From assembly GCA_023406965.1 (NCBI GenBank), contig JAEXTI010000299.1:1-25018 (forward strand): DNA of 25,018 nucleotides. The letters run 5' to 3'. The notes under the pieces were generated by a model. That model did no database searches. It had not been told where the DNA came from and saw only the letters and a list, made by a program, of their open reading frames with translations. The position numbers were made by a program, and so were the translations under genes. The stretch is from Chloroflexota bacterium. GTDB lineage: Bacteria; Chloroflexota; Anaerolineae; Anaerolineales; Anaerolineaceae. Every line of letters begins with the position of its first letter. Within the stretch, counting starts at the first letter, position 1. Shown in pieces: positions 1 through 6,761 of the stretch.

Positions 1-124
1 GCTCCGCAAAACCCACTCACCTATCCCCATGTCGTCCACCTGATTTATAATAAATCCACCAGCGTCGCTTCGCGCCGCACTGGTCGACATGCTCCGGAAT
101 CATTGGTCGTTTTCGTCGGAATAG

Positions 125-259
125 GCATTTGACCCCTTTGGAAATTCACTGGGCTGGTCGGGCATGGATGGCTCCGGCTACGGCTATGCCGGCGAATGGA
201 CGTATACCAGTGGGCTGCAGTACCTGGGGTACTGCTACTATTTCCCTTATTTTAAGTAG
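125..259 (+). pseudogene. RHS/YD-repeat protein fragment (3' remnant)
   Basis: The reading frame that starts at 125, just after a stop codon, translates to a stretch containing DPFGNSLGWSGMDGSGYGYA, then GEWT and GLQYLGYCYY, and stops at 259. This matches the pattern of RHS proteins, where a DPFG motif is followed by a Y-G-x-x-GEW-x-D-x-TGLQYLRARYYD block. The usual LRARYYDP core is altered to LGYCYYFP and the frame ends at once, so only about 45 codons of the RHS core survive. There is no start codon and no upstream RHS frame in the first 124 bases. It is a gene relic, probably left by rearrangement of an RHS locus. The family assignment rests on the motif alone. Confidence 0.6.
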
Positions 260-362
260 GCCATGCAGGAACAGTCGCCCGTGGTTGGCCAGCTCTGGTT
301 GGTCTTGCCATCACGCAATTCCCGCCGGCGACCAAACCCTCACGATCAACAACTCGTTGTGA

Positions 363-682
363 TTAATAATCACACGGGCATGGGATTTTAGCCCCAACCA
401 GCTGGAAATTGGCCGGGAAGGTGACAGGGCGCGGCTGATGGTCACCACTTTGTCTTCTTTCGGTTGGCGAAGCACCTCCAGCACGCGCGAGCCAAACTCG
501 GGGAGCTCGTTCAGGAACAGCACCCCGCGATGGGCTAGCGAGATCTCGCCGGGGGGGTAGGTTGCCGCTGCACACCAGCCCGGCGTGCTAGATCGTGTGA
601 TGGGGCGCGACTGGATGAGGGGTATGCCGGGCGGGAGCTGGTCGGCCACGGAGTAGATGCGGGTCACGTCCAGGGCTTCGTC
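363..682 (-). pseudogene. comM: comM (YifB, Mg-chelatase-like AAA ATPase) internal fragment, frameshifted
   Basis: Minus-strand translation gives [13 protein letters not shown], then [37 protein letters not shown], and in another frame [19 protein letters not shown]. These are the central AAA and Mg-chelatase motifs of ComM/YifB, whose FLDELPEF block holds the Walker B. The frame switches at least twice. A histidine-rich stretch reading HHTI, a stop, then HAGLV lies in the second frame, so a point mutation created a stop there as well. Neither the N-terminal Lon-like domain nor the C-terminus is present in the window. ComM normally supports branch migration in natural transformation; this copy cannot be functional. 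Confidence 0.85.
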
Positions 683-840
683 TATGCTCATCGCCGTGAA
701 GTAATCCTCTGCCACCGTCAGGTCGTAGGCGCATGCGTAAGTCAGGGAAGCCCTGACCCTGTCAGGGTGGTGTTGAGGCGCTTGTGCCCCAAGAACTTCT
801 GGATGCTGGTGATCCGGCAGCCCGCGGATTCAAGTCAACA
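682..840 (-). pseudogene. Tyrosine recombinase (XerC/D-like) C-terminal fragment
   Basis: On the minus strand the sequence reads [20 protein letters not shown], then TLT, a 20-bp insertion, and [19 protein letters not shown]. This is the C-terminal catalytic end of phage-integrase or Xer-like recombinases: the LGH box is intact, and the catalytic tyrosine lies in the T-Y-A-x-A motif just after the insertion. The insertion (20 bp, not a multiple of three) and a one-base shift near 830 break the frame. The N-terminal domain and the two catalytic arginines are absent. The fragment then runs without a gap into the comM fragment, so the two relics were joined by a recombination event. Confidence 0.75.
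741..767. repeat. Nested palindrome GTCAGGG/CCCTGAC
   Basis: Three alternating 7-bp arms, GTCAGGG-AAG-CCCTGAC-CCT-GTCAGGG, form two overlapping perfect hairpins. The 20 bp between two copies of CTGAC are exactly what interrupts the tyrosine recombinase reading frame. This suggests a small palindromic insertion, or a palindrome-templated duplication made during replication. Confidence 0.6.
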
Positions 841-910
841 GCTCGGCCTACGAGCTTTATACTCTGCTGACCCATCACCAGGGGGGACGGTGGTGGTGAA
901 CGGGCAAATC

Positions 911-924
911 TAAGCGGAAGCTTA
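911..924 (-). terminator. Weak hairpin after the last gene of the pilus operon
   Basis: TAAGC-TTCC-GCTTA on the minus strand lies 3 bases after the stop codon of the 73-aa gene and is followed only by GATTTG. The stem is 5 bp and there is no real U-tract, so it is at best a weak or Rho-assisted end of transcription. No better terminator is visible before the pseudogene remnants. Confidence 0.25.
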
Positions 925-926
925 TC

Positions 927-1148
927 TCACTCTTTCACAACCCATGTTTTTCCTCCATGCCCATGAACGCAAATCAGGTCTTCCATCGATGAGAAAATCC
1001 CAAGCGAAAATGGGCTAATCAGCCATTCGATCACTACCCGCCCGCTGGGATACTGAAAGCCTTCGGCCACAATACCGGTTCCCGAGACGCCGCTTTCGTC
1101 CTCGTCCCGCATCAATACAAAATTTCGGGCTACCTTGTTGTTCGCCAT
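927..1148 (-). CDS. Conserved hypothetical protein, 73 aa
   Basis: A short soluble protein beginning MANNKVARNFVLMRDEDESG and ending GHGGKTWVVKE. I recognise the layout (RNFVL-x-RDED-x-SGVSGTGIVAEG near the start, then an IEWLIS segment and a GHGG motif near the end) as typical of small proteins of unknown function found in many bacteria, but I cannot name a domain. It has no signal peptide or membrane segment. The start codon lies 6 bases after the stop of the TadG-like gene, so it is probably the last cistron of the pilus operon or a coupled passenger. Acidic and glycine residues cluster at positions 14-28. No role in pilus biogenesis is shown by the sequence. Confidence 0.75.
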   Translation of the reverse strand: MANNKVARNFVLMRDEDESGVSGTGIVAEGFQYPSGRVVIEWLISPFSLGIFSSMEDLICVHGHGGKTWVVKE

Positions 1149-1154
1149 TACACG

Positions 1155-1586
1155 CTACCGCGCAAAAGCCCGGACCTGCGCCATGCCGGTTTCATGCACA
1201 ATGATCTGGGGGACGATGGACGGGAACAGCAGAGACAGGTCGGCTGATACCGTCACCTCTACGGTGTCCTGCCCCGCATCCACGGATATCCCGGTAACGT
1301 AGGCGTTGATCCCACGCTCCGATAGGACCGAATTATTCCGCGAGGCGTAGTTCTGGGCATTCTCCCAGGTCTTGTCGGTTGGGACCAAATCGCCGCTTTC
1401 CTGAAACACGCGTTGGTTGATCTCCGCTGCCGCCGCAACAGCTGCCGCATCGGCAGACTTGGCGATCTCAGCACGGGCGTAAAAGTACCGACCCAGTTCG
1501 ATGGACATCGCCAGGGCCGGAACCACCACGAAGCCAAAGAACACCGCCCAAAAGGTCATCGAATAGGCCCGCCGGTCTCGAAGCAT
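1155..1586 (-). CDS. TadG-like pilus-associated protein, 143 aa
   Basis: The protein starts MLRDRRAYSMTFWAVF. It has a hydrophobic helix at about residues 10-32 and then LGRYFYARAEIAKSADAAAVAAA, the helix that follows the anchor in TadE/TadG-like proteins. The remaining 85 residues are probably extracytoplasmic and beta-rich. Full TadG proteins have a von Willebrand A domain of several hundred residues; this one stops well short, so it is a minimal form or a TadF-like minor pseudopilin. ATG at 1586 shares one base with the stop of the upstream tadE gene, which fixes the start and shows translational coupling. Its N-terminus resembles the pilin and TadE leaders but lacks the glutamate that mature pilins carry at +5. 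Confidence 0.75.
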   Translation of the reverse strand: MLRDRRAYSMTFWAVFFGFVVVPALAMSIELGRYFYARAEIAKSADAAAVAAAAEINQRVFQESGDLVPTDKTWENAQNYASRNNSVLSERGINAYVTGISVDAGQDTVEVTVSADLSLLFPSIVPQIIVHETGMAQVRAFAR

Positions 1587-1996
1587 TACCAGCCCTCCTG
1601 GCGGAAGGTCGCGTCCGCCGTGACAAGAAAGACATCCCCGGGCAGGCCTGGAAAGAGGCCGGTCAAGGGTGCCAGGAAATTGGGCACGGAGCCGCTTACC
1701 TCGATCCGCAGCACGCTCCCGGCCGAACCTCCCGGAGCCAGCACGGAAGCCGCTGGACTTTGCACCAGATGTGCCTCCGAGATGGCCTGGTTGGCGGCCG
1801 AAAGCGCGTAACAGGCAGCGCACTGCTGGGCCACACTGCCCATGCGCGCGCCGTGCCGTGCCGCCGCTTGCACCGCCTGCTGCGCGTACACCACCATACC
1901 GAGGTTGACGATCGCCAGCATCACCAGAATCGCGATGGGCGTTGTGATGGCTGCTTCCAACATTTCTATTGCTGATTTTGCTTTTAAGAAACGCAT
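1586..1996 (-). CDS. tadE: TadE-like minor pseudopilin, 136 aa
   Basis: N-terminal sequence MRFLKAKSAIEMLEAAITTP is followed by a hydrophobic helix to about residue 34 and then VYAQQAVQAAARHGARMGS. The E-x-A start of the helix and the AV-x-AAARHGAR helix are TadE family signatures. TadE proteins are processed by the prepilin peptidase and are needed for Tad (tight adherence) pilus assembly. A cleavage after Ala9 would leave Glu at +5, matching the Flp pilin of this operon. Two cysteines in the QQCAACYA segment near residues 58-61 could form a disulfide. A clear GGAGG ribosome site precedes ATG at 1996. The gene sits between the pilin and the TadG-like gene. Confidence 0.85.
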   Translation of the reverse strand: MRFLKAKSAIEMLEAAITTPIAILVMLAIVNLGMVVYAQQAVQAAARHGARMGSVAQQCAACYALSAANQAISEAHLVQSPAASVLAPGGSAGSVLRIEVSGSVPNFLAPLTGLFPGLPGDVFLVTADATFRQEGW

Positions 1997-2018
1997 AATG
2001 CCTCCAATAAAGATTGGC

Positions 2019-2054
2019 GCTTGCCGGGAGACTATTTTGTATCACCCGGCAAGC
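2019..2054 (-). promoter_or_regulatory. Strong intercistronic stem-loop after the pilin gene
   Basis: A perfect 10-bp inverted repeat, GCTTGCCGGG with CCCGGCAAGC, and a 16-nt loop lies between the stop of the pilin gene (2068) and the tadE ribosome site. No U-tract follows, so it is not a classic terminator. Its position suits an mRNA-stabilising or processing hairpin that lets the major pilin be made in excess over the downstream minor pilins. Confidence 0.6.
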
Positions 2055-2067
2055 AGTTAGGAAAGGA

Positions 2068-2214
2068 TTACAACCGGCCGGCTACATCGCTCACCATGGC
2101 GGCGATATTGTTGCCCAGGAGCTGGTAAGCTCCATAGGCGATCAGCACCACCACCGCGATGATCAAAGCGACTTCCGTCATTTCAATGGCTTTTCGATCC
2201 CTCAAGAACTGCAT
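2068..2214 (-). CDS. flp: Flp-type major pilin, 48 aa
   Basis: A very short ORF encodes MQFLRDRKAIEMTEVALIIA, then VVVLIAYGAYQLLGNNIAAM and a short polar tail. This is the architecture of Flp/Tad pilins: a charged leader, a Glu-containing processing site, one hydrophobic helix of about 20 residues, and only about 15 residues after it. The usual Gly at -1 is missing; cleavage after Ala9 would put Glu14 at +5, the position conserved in type IV pilins. The same A-I-E-M-x-E pattern occurs in the neighbouring TadE. A strong AAAGGAGGT site precedes the ATG, and a 10-bp hairpin follows the stop, both consistent with high expression. It lies next to its likely processing enzyme, TadV. Confidence 0.88.
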   Translation of the reverse strand: MQFLRDRKAIEMTEVALIIAVVVLIAYGAYQLLGNNIAAMVSDVAGRL

Positions 2215-2221
2215 GGTATTC

Positions 2222-2230
2222 ACCTCCTTT
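2222..2230 (-). promoter_or_regulatory. Strong Shine-Dalgarno of the pilin gene
   Basis: AAAGGAGGT, a near-perfect anti-16S complement, lies seven bases before the pilin ATG and is the best ribosome site I see in the operon. It supports the 48-aa pilin call and fits its expected abundance. Confidence 0.7.
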
Positions 2231-2232
2231 CA

Positions 2233-2757
2233 TTAGATAAATTTTGTCAGCCAGAAGCCGGTGGTACCCAGGGTAATTGCCACGGTGTATGGAATATCGC
2301 GCTGTTTCTTCCACACAGCCAACAACCCTTGAATCCCGCCGGCCAGAGCGACCGGTAAAAGAAGAGAACTGTCCCCCCACAACAGGATCAAGGCCATCAG
2401 GATTTTGGCATCCGCGCCGCCGAGCAGACTTCGTTCCCAGAGCGCCCAAACCAGGAAGATCGAGATCGAGAGCGCGCCTGCTGTGGGCTGTGCCAGAAGC
2501 ACACCGACGGTCGCCAACAAGCCCCAGATCATTCGGCGGGCGGATAGGTCGGACAGAAAAACCAGAATCAGCACCAGGCAAGCCGGTCCCCACCGCCCGG
2601 ACAGCACGGCCATCAAACCGGTGATCGCCAGAGGAATAACCGTCCATCCCACCGGAACTTCCCGGCTTTTCAGATCATGGCGGACGCACACGGCCAACCA
2701 GAGAAAGACGACTGGTAGCAAGGCAAGTTCAGCAAACTTGAAGATGGGCATGCTCAT
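2233..2757 (-). CDS. tadV: Prepilin peptidase, A24 family (TadV/CpaA), 174 aa
   Basis: A polytopic membrane aspartic protease that removes the leader from Flp and TadE precursors. The two catalytic aspartates are visible: Asp28 in RHDLKSREVP and Asp116 in GGADAKIL, the second being the G-x-x-D motif that defines family A24. About six hydrophobic segments span the protein. The length matches TadV/CpaA, which lack the N-terminal methyltransferase domain of PilD. ATG at 2757 overlaps the stop of the upstream gene as ATGA, so I prefer it to a longer start at 2844 that would run deep into that gene. The pilin start lies 18 bases downstream of the stop. Confidence 0.88.
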   Translation of the reverse strand: MSMPIFKFAELALLPVVFLWLAVCVRHDLKSREVPVGWTVIPLAITGLMAVLSGRWGPACLVLILVFLSDLSARRMIWGLLATVGVLLAQPTAGALSISIFLVWALWERSLLGGADAKILMALILLWGDSSLLLPVALAGGIQGLLAVWKKQRDIPYTVAITLGTTGFWLTKFI

Positions 2758-3089
2758 CTTTGCCTTCGGTAGTTGTAGGTTTGGTGAGATAGCAGCCGGC
2801 TCGGAACGATTTTGCCTTCCTGCCATTCCGCTAACAAACGCCAATTCCTGCCCACCGGGATCGAGATCAGGTTGCGCTCCGGCATCAGACGTTTTCCTTT
2901 GAAGTCCGTGTATTCACGCCCTTTCTCCAGGCTCAGGATGATGCGGCGAGCGTGAGCCAGCACGCGCAGAGGAATGTTTCTCGGTAGGCGCACATTGCGT
3001 TTGGCGAAAAAGGCTCGTAATGGTTTCAAGAGCGCACTTGAGCCGCCGGTATTTTTAGGGGGTAGTTCGGTATCTTTTTCATTTTCCAT
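2754..3089 (-). CDS. Hypothetical basic protein, 111 aa, inside the tad operon
   Basis: A soluble, strongly basic protein without signal peptide or membrane helix. The N-terminal 25 residues are polar and probably disordered (MENEKDTELPPKNTGGSSA). The rest contains HARRIILSLEKGREYTDFKG and then ISIPVGRNWRLLAEWQEGKI and RLLSHQTYN. The order of a helix, a V-x-RNWRLL strand and a final SH-x-x-Y is reminiscent of the RelE/ParE fold, but the likeness is weak and no antitoxin gene is adjacent. It overlaps tadV by four bases (ATGA), so it is co-translated with it. No clear ribosome site precedes ATG at 3089. The function is unknown. Confidence 0.65.
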   Translation of the reverse strand: MENEKDTELPPKNTGGSSALLKPLRAFFAKRNVRLPRNIPLRVLAHARRIILSLEKGREYTDFKGKRLMPERNLISIPVGRNWRLLAEWQEGKIVPSRLLSHQTYNYRRQR

Positions 3090-3136
3090 AGTTGTTTTTG
3101 TGATCCATTCGTAATTCGATGATTTCTAAATGCCTG

Positions 3137-3706
3137 TCACCATATGCCCGGCACCAAACGCCAGCGGATCCAATCGGCATACAAGCGATATCCGCGAATG
3201 ACGCGCTCCTCGCGCAGAATCCGGGCCACCTGGATGGCGGCCAGAGCGATCGCCAGCAAGAACGACCAGAACGGCTGCGGGGAGGCGGTGATCAGGGCAA
3301 AGCGGAAGATCAATTCTCCCAGGTACATGGGATGCCGCACCCAACGGTACGGACCCTGAGACACCAGGCCGCGGTCAGCCGGGGCTACACCAAAGGACGA
3401 GCCCAGCGTCCACAAGGACCACAAGACCAAACTGTAGCCGGCCAGCCCAACCACTTCGGCATACACCGGCATTAGTGCGGGCAGGCTGTGCACAGACGGC
3501 ACCAGGGCGGCGAGCAGGCCCAGCCACAGCCCTGTCCGATCATATGCGGCAGCGGGCGTGCGTACCAGGTAAGTTGCAGCCAACAGCAGGTTGTGAAGCA
3601 CTGCCAGCCAGACCAGGAACGAAGGATTTTGCACAGCTTGGCCGGTCGCTAAACCGGCCGCGACCCCAAAGAAGGCAAAACCAAATAGGTTTTTCAACAG
3701 TTCCAT
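3137..3706 (-). CDS. Isoprenylcysteine carboxyl methyltransferase-like integral membrane methyltransferase, 189 aa
   Basis: A membrane protein with about five hydrophobic segments and the C-terminal signature of the ICMT/phospholipid methyltransferase superfamily. GPYRWVRHPMYLGELIF near residues 118-134 (R-HP-x-Y-x-G) is followed about 30 residues later by REERVIRGY and a W-R-x-x-P tail. These motifs bind S-adenosylmethionine and form the active site in family members. The start codon is 4 bases after the tadC stop, so it belongs to the pilus operon, where such an enzyme is not a standard component. Family members methylate prenylcysteines, lipids or unknown substrates. Methylation of the pilin N-terminus or of envelope lipid is only a hypothesis here. 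Confidence 0.8.
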   Translation of the reverse strand: MELLKNLFGFAFFGVAAGLATGQAVQNPSFLVWLAVLHNLLLAATYLVRTPAAAYDRTGLWLGLLAALVPSVHSLPALMPVYAEVVGLAGYSLVLWSLWTLGSSFGVAPADRGLVSQGPYRWVRHPMYLGELIFRFALITASPQPFWSFLLAIALAAIQVARILREERVIRGYRLYADWIRWRLVPGIW

Positions 3707-3710
3707 TGGC

Positions 3711-4568
3711 TTAGCTCCCGATGTTGGCGAAGATTGGCCAGCCGATCACGGCCAATAATGTGACCATGAAGGGCAGGAAGTAAAAGATCACCATTGGGAT
3801 GACCAGTTCCGAACCTACTTTTTCGGCCCGCTGTTCGGCATTTCCCACGTAATCGGCGGCGATGCTCATGGCCAACTGGCCCATCAACTGCTGCTGAGCG
3901 GTTCCTTTGCGAATGAAATCCATCTGTACGGCCATGCCGATCAGTTCGGGCATCAGCGATTCTTGTGCCTCACGCTGCATTTGCTCGATCAACCCGCGCC
4001 CCTGGGCCATCTGGATCACATAGCGCATCCATTTTCCGACCATACTTTGTGCCTGGGCAGTGCGACTGAGGGCCTCTTCCATCGAGACTCCCGCCGACAT
4101 TTGCGCCGAAACCAATTGGATGAATTCTGGCAACTGCGCCTGGAACTGGCGGCGGGTTCGCCGCGCGATCCCATCCAAACTCATCGCCGGGTATTGGTAG
4201 GCCAGGAATCCGGCGATCAGCGCCACAGGAATTGCCTGGAAGACCAGACTGCCGATCACGATCCCACCCACGCCTGCCGCAATTTGCAGGGAAACAAACT
4301 GCACGTCGTTCCAACCGTTCCACTTTCCTACCAGGTGCGCCCAATATAAATTGGCTTTGGCTTTGCGCAGGAAACGCAGCGGCGTCCAGCGGGAGACCGG
4401 TTGGTCCAGCGCCGAAAGTGATTTTCGCCAACCTTTCAACTCCACCTGGTCACGGGATGTGAGCATATCGGCCAGGCGTCCCGCAGGCGTGGAAGGGATG
4501 AACTCGACGGTGACAAGCACCATCAGTGCGAAGACCGCGATTCCAATCATGTAAATGAGGGCTGTCAT
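3711..4568 (-). CDS. tadC: Tad platform protein TadC (type II secretion F-domain), 285 aa
   Basis: An inner-membrane platform protein of the Tad pilus. There is one hydrophobic helix at residues 4-24, a pair at about 94-130, and a final one at about 255-280. The cytoplasmic T2SSF domain lies between the last two; it begins RRQFQAQLPEFIQLVSAQMS, followed by AGVSMEEAL, the classic L-P-x-x-x-x-x-x-x-x-x-AG-x-S-x-x-x-A pattern. TadC partners TadB to couple TadA ATP hydrolysis to pilin polymerisation. Its ATG overlaps the stop of tadB by four bases, so the pair is translationally coupled. The length is normal for the family. Which of the pair is called B or C follows gene order after tadA. Confidence 0.88.
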   Translation of the reverse strand: MTALIYMIGIAVFALMVLVTVEFIPSTPAGRLADMLTSRDQVELKGWRKSLSALDQPVSRWTPLRFLRKAKANLYWAHLVGKWNGWNDVQFVSLQIAAGVGGIVIGSLVFQAIPVALIAGFLAYQYPAMSLDGIARRTRRQFQAQLPEFIQLVSAQMSAGVSMEEALSRTAQAQSMVGKWMRYVIQMAQGRGLIEQMQREAQESLMPELIGMAVQMDFIRKGTAQQQLMGQLAMSIAADYVGNAEQRAEKVGSELVIPMVIFYFLPFMVTLLAVIGWPIFANIGS

Positions 4569-5446
4569 ACCGCCTCCAGAACCATCGAGCGCATCAAGAA
4601 ATAGCCTACGATCATCGCCAACATGGTCATGGCGATGGCGATCTGCACCGGAAGCGCGTGCAAAGACTCTTGCACCATCGGATCAGCGGACAGATAGGCG
4701 ATGATTAGAAATAGCACGCCCGGCAGTACCCGTGTCGAGACGACCGAGTCGCCCGCTTTGGCTTGGGCGCGATTGCGCGCCATCAGGATCTGCTGCACCC
4801 GTTGGGAAATGTCCATTAACACGCTGGCATAGCGCGCCCCGCCGGCCTCGGTGTAACCGTCCAGCAGTTGGGCTAGATTGGCGAGTGAAACCGAAGGGGA
4901 GCGTTGAGCCAGGTTTCGCAGCGCTTCGCGGCGATCCTTGGTGCGCAGCTCGGTCGCGGTCAACATCAATTCGGGCGTGAGGGGGTTGTTGCCTTCGATT
5001 TCCAGCGATTGTCCAACCTGCTGCAGCACATCCGGTACCGAGCCGCCCGCTAACAACCCGGCCGCAATCCGGCCAATCCCAATGGGTAGACAGCGATCGA
5101 TCTCCCGCCCGCGGCTCTTGACGCGATCCTCGAGCCAGGCATTCGGCAGGTAATAGGCGATCCCACCTACGACGAGCGCGGGTAATCCCGGTAGGAAAAG
5201 CCAGGTGAGCGCCAGGGCCGCCAATCCGGCCGATAGGCATAGAATCCGCCAGGTCACAGGCTGATAATTCATCCCCGAGGCCATCAGGCGATATTCCAAT
5301 GAGGCGGGGTTCAAGTCGGATAATGACCGCAGTGTATCAACCGAATACAATTCAGCCAAACGTCCCACGCGGCGTTTCTGCGGATAGAAGAGGTATAAGC
5401 ACAGTACCCCACACACGACACCAATCCAAAGAATTAACCCTATCAT
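4565..5446 (-). CDS. tadB: Tad platform protein TadB (type II secretion F-domain), 293 aa
   Basis: A membrane protein with hydrophobic segments at about residues 2-20, 66-84, 85-100 and 240-290. Between them lies a cytoplasmic T2SSF-like domain containing CLPIGIGRIAAGLLAGGSVP, an L-P-x-x-x-x-x-x-AAGL-x-AG-x-S variant of the family motif, and YTEAGGARYASVLMDISQRV. It is expected to form the rotor-like platform above the TadA hexamer together with TadC. A GTGAGGAAAC ribosome site precedes ATG at 5446, and the gene starts 11 bases after the tadA stop. No truncation or frameshift is seen. Sequence similarity between this protein and TadC is low, as is usual for the pair. Confidence 0.87.
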   Translation of the reverse strand: MIGLILWIGVVCGVLCLYLFYPQKRRVGRLAELYSVDTLRSLSDLNPASLEYRLMASGMNYQPVTWRILCLSAGLAALALTWLFLPGLPALVVGGIAYYLPNAWLEDRVKSRGREIDRCLPIGIGRIAAGLLAGGSVPDVLQQVGQSLEIEGNNPLTPELMLTATELRTKDRREALRNLAQRSPSVSLANLAQLLDGYTEAGGARYASVLMDISQRVQQILMARNRAQAKAGDSVVSTRVLPGVLFLIIAYLSADPMVQESLHALPVQIAIAMTMLAMIVGYFLMRSMVLEAV

Positions 5447-5457
5447 GTTTCCTCACT

Positions 5458-6759
5458 TCACCCGGAATGGGTCCGGTTGATCAATTCCCCAACCTGCTCC
5501 CAAACAGGCTGTTCATCCGAGCTGGTTTCGATGTACTGGAAAATAGGCTTGAAAAGCACCTCTCCCCCGGCCAGGTCGCGAGTGATGTTGCTGATCGCTA
5601 ATACACGCCGAACTTCGTGGCGAATGCCGATCTGCACCAGCACATCGATGCCATCCGCGATCATCTGGTTGGCTTCCAGCGGTCGTACGCCCGAGTCGGC
5701 GCCCATCACAGTAGCCAGCCGGCGCACCGCTTCGCGCGGGCTGTCAGCATGAAATGTGCAGGCTCCACTGTGGCCGGTCATCAAAGCGCGAAACAAGCTC
5801 ATCGCTGCGCGGCCGTCGCGCACCTCGCCGATAATCAGATAGTCAGGGGACATGCGCATCGCATCGTCCACGCCGTCGGCCAGTGTGTACGGACGCACTT
5901 CGGTGCCCACCGCCTGAGGCCGCGCTTCGACTGTCTGGACGGTGATGCGGTCGATCCAAATTTCTTCGGGATCTTCGATCTTCACGATCCGCCAGCCCGG
6001 CGGGAGGAAATTACACAAAGCCGAGAGTAACGTGGTTTTCCCGGTGCGCGTTCCACCGGTAATGAGAATCCGGCTGCCATTTTGCATGGCCTGTTCCAAA
6101 GTTTCCATCATCTGGACGTTCATTACGCCTTTTTCCAAGATCCATTCCGGCTTGACCGGTTTCTGTTCGAACAGGCGGATGTTGATGCTGGGATTGCGGC
6201 CAGGCGGAGCGATCGCCGGATGAAGCGCCTTGATCCGCCCGCCGCCAGGATTGTGCGGCGTGGAGGGCAGTTTGGCGTTGATGCTAGGGTTGGCTTCATT
6301 CAAGGTTTTGTTTTGCGGTCCGACCAGGCGGTCGAGTACCCGCCAAATCTCGCCTGCTTCAGGGCAGAGATCGATCGTTTCCCAGCGCACGCTGCCTTTT
6401 CTCATCACCTGCACCAGACCGCTTGAATAGACGCAGATTTCGGATAAGTCGTTGCGCGCTGGCGGGAGCAGCAGGTCGAGAAACCCCAGCCCGATCAAAC
6501 GGCGGGTCAATTCCTCAGCTAAAGCGGTTTCGTATTGGAAGCCGGGGCGCGCACTCCTGCGCCGCAGTGCCAGGCTGACCTGGGCCAGGGTGCGCTCCTG
6601 AATTTCCCTCCGGGCTTTATCATCCGGCGCTTGCAAGGTGGCTGGAGGAAATTCCTGATTGATCTGGTCAATCACTTCGTTGATGATCTCATTCCGCATC
6701 GCTGACGAAAGGTTGTCTGCTACAGGGTCGCTGCTGTACATGTTAAGTAGTCCGTTCAT
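5458..6759 (-). CDS. tadA: Tad pilus assembly ATPase TadA (CpaF, secretion ATPase VirB11-like), 433 aa
   Basis: The motor that powers Flp pilus assembly. All the boxes of the family are present: Walker A GGTRTGKTT at residues 235-243 (an Arg replaces the more usual Gly before T/S-GK), the Asp box KIEDPEEIWI near 260-269, Walker B YLIIGEVRDG near 307-316, and the His box TGHSGACTFHAD near 328-339. The N-terminal 200 residues form the usual PAS-like domain. ATG at 6759 has a good GGAGGGTG site and starts 2 bases after the tadZ stop; a longer open frame upstream would overlap tadZ by almost 400 bases and has no family sequence, so I reject it. Confidence 0.93.
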   Translation of the reverse strand: MNGLLNMYSSDPVADNLSSAMRNEIINEVIDQINQEFPPATLQAPDDKARREIQERTLAQVSLALRRRSARPGFQYETALAEELTRRLIGLGFLDLLLPPARNDLSEICVYSSGLVQVMRKGSVRWETIDLCPEAGEIWRVLDRLVGPQNKTLNEANPSINAKLPSTPHNPGGGRIKALHPAIAPPGRNPSINIRLFEQKPVKPEWILEKGVMNVQMMETLEQAMQNGSRILITGGTRTGKTTLLSALCNFLPPGWRIVKIEDPEEIWIDRITVQTVEARPQAVGTEVRPYTLADGVDDAMRMSPDYLIIGEVRDGRAAMSLFRALMTGHSGACTFHADSPREAVRRLATVMGADSGVRPLEANQMIADGIDVLVQIGIRHEVRRVLAISNITRDLAGGEVLFKPIFQYIETSSDEQPVWEQVGELINRTHSG

Positions 6760-6761
6760 GA

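Noticed and set aside
1155..2045. A 296-aa open frame covering the TadG-like gene
   Set aside because: Its first 150 codons are the out-of-frame shadow of tadE; the TadG-like start at 1586 overlaps the tadE stop by one base and begins with a pilin-like leader.
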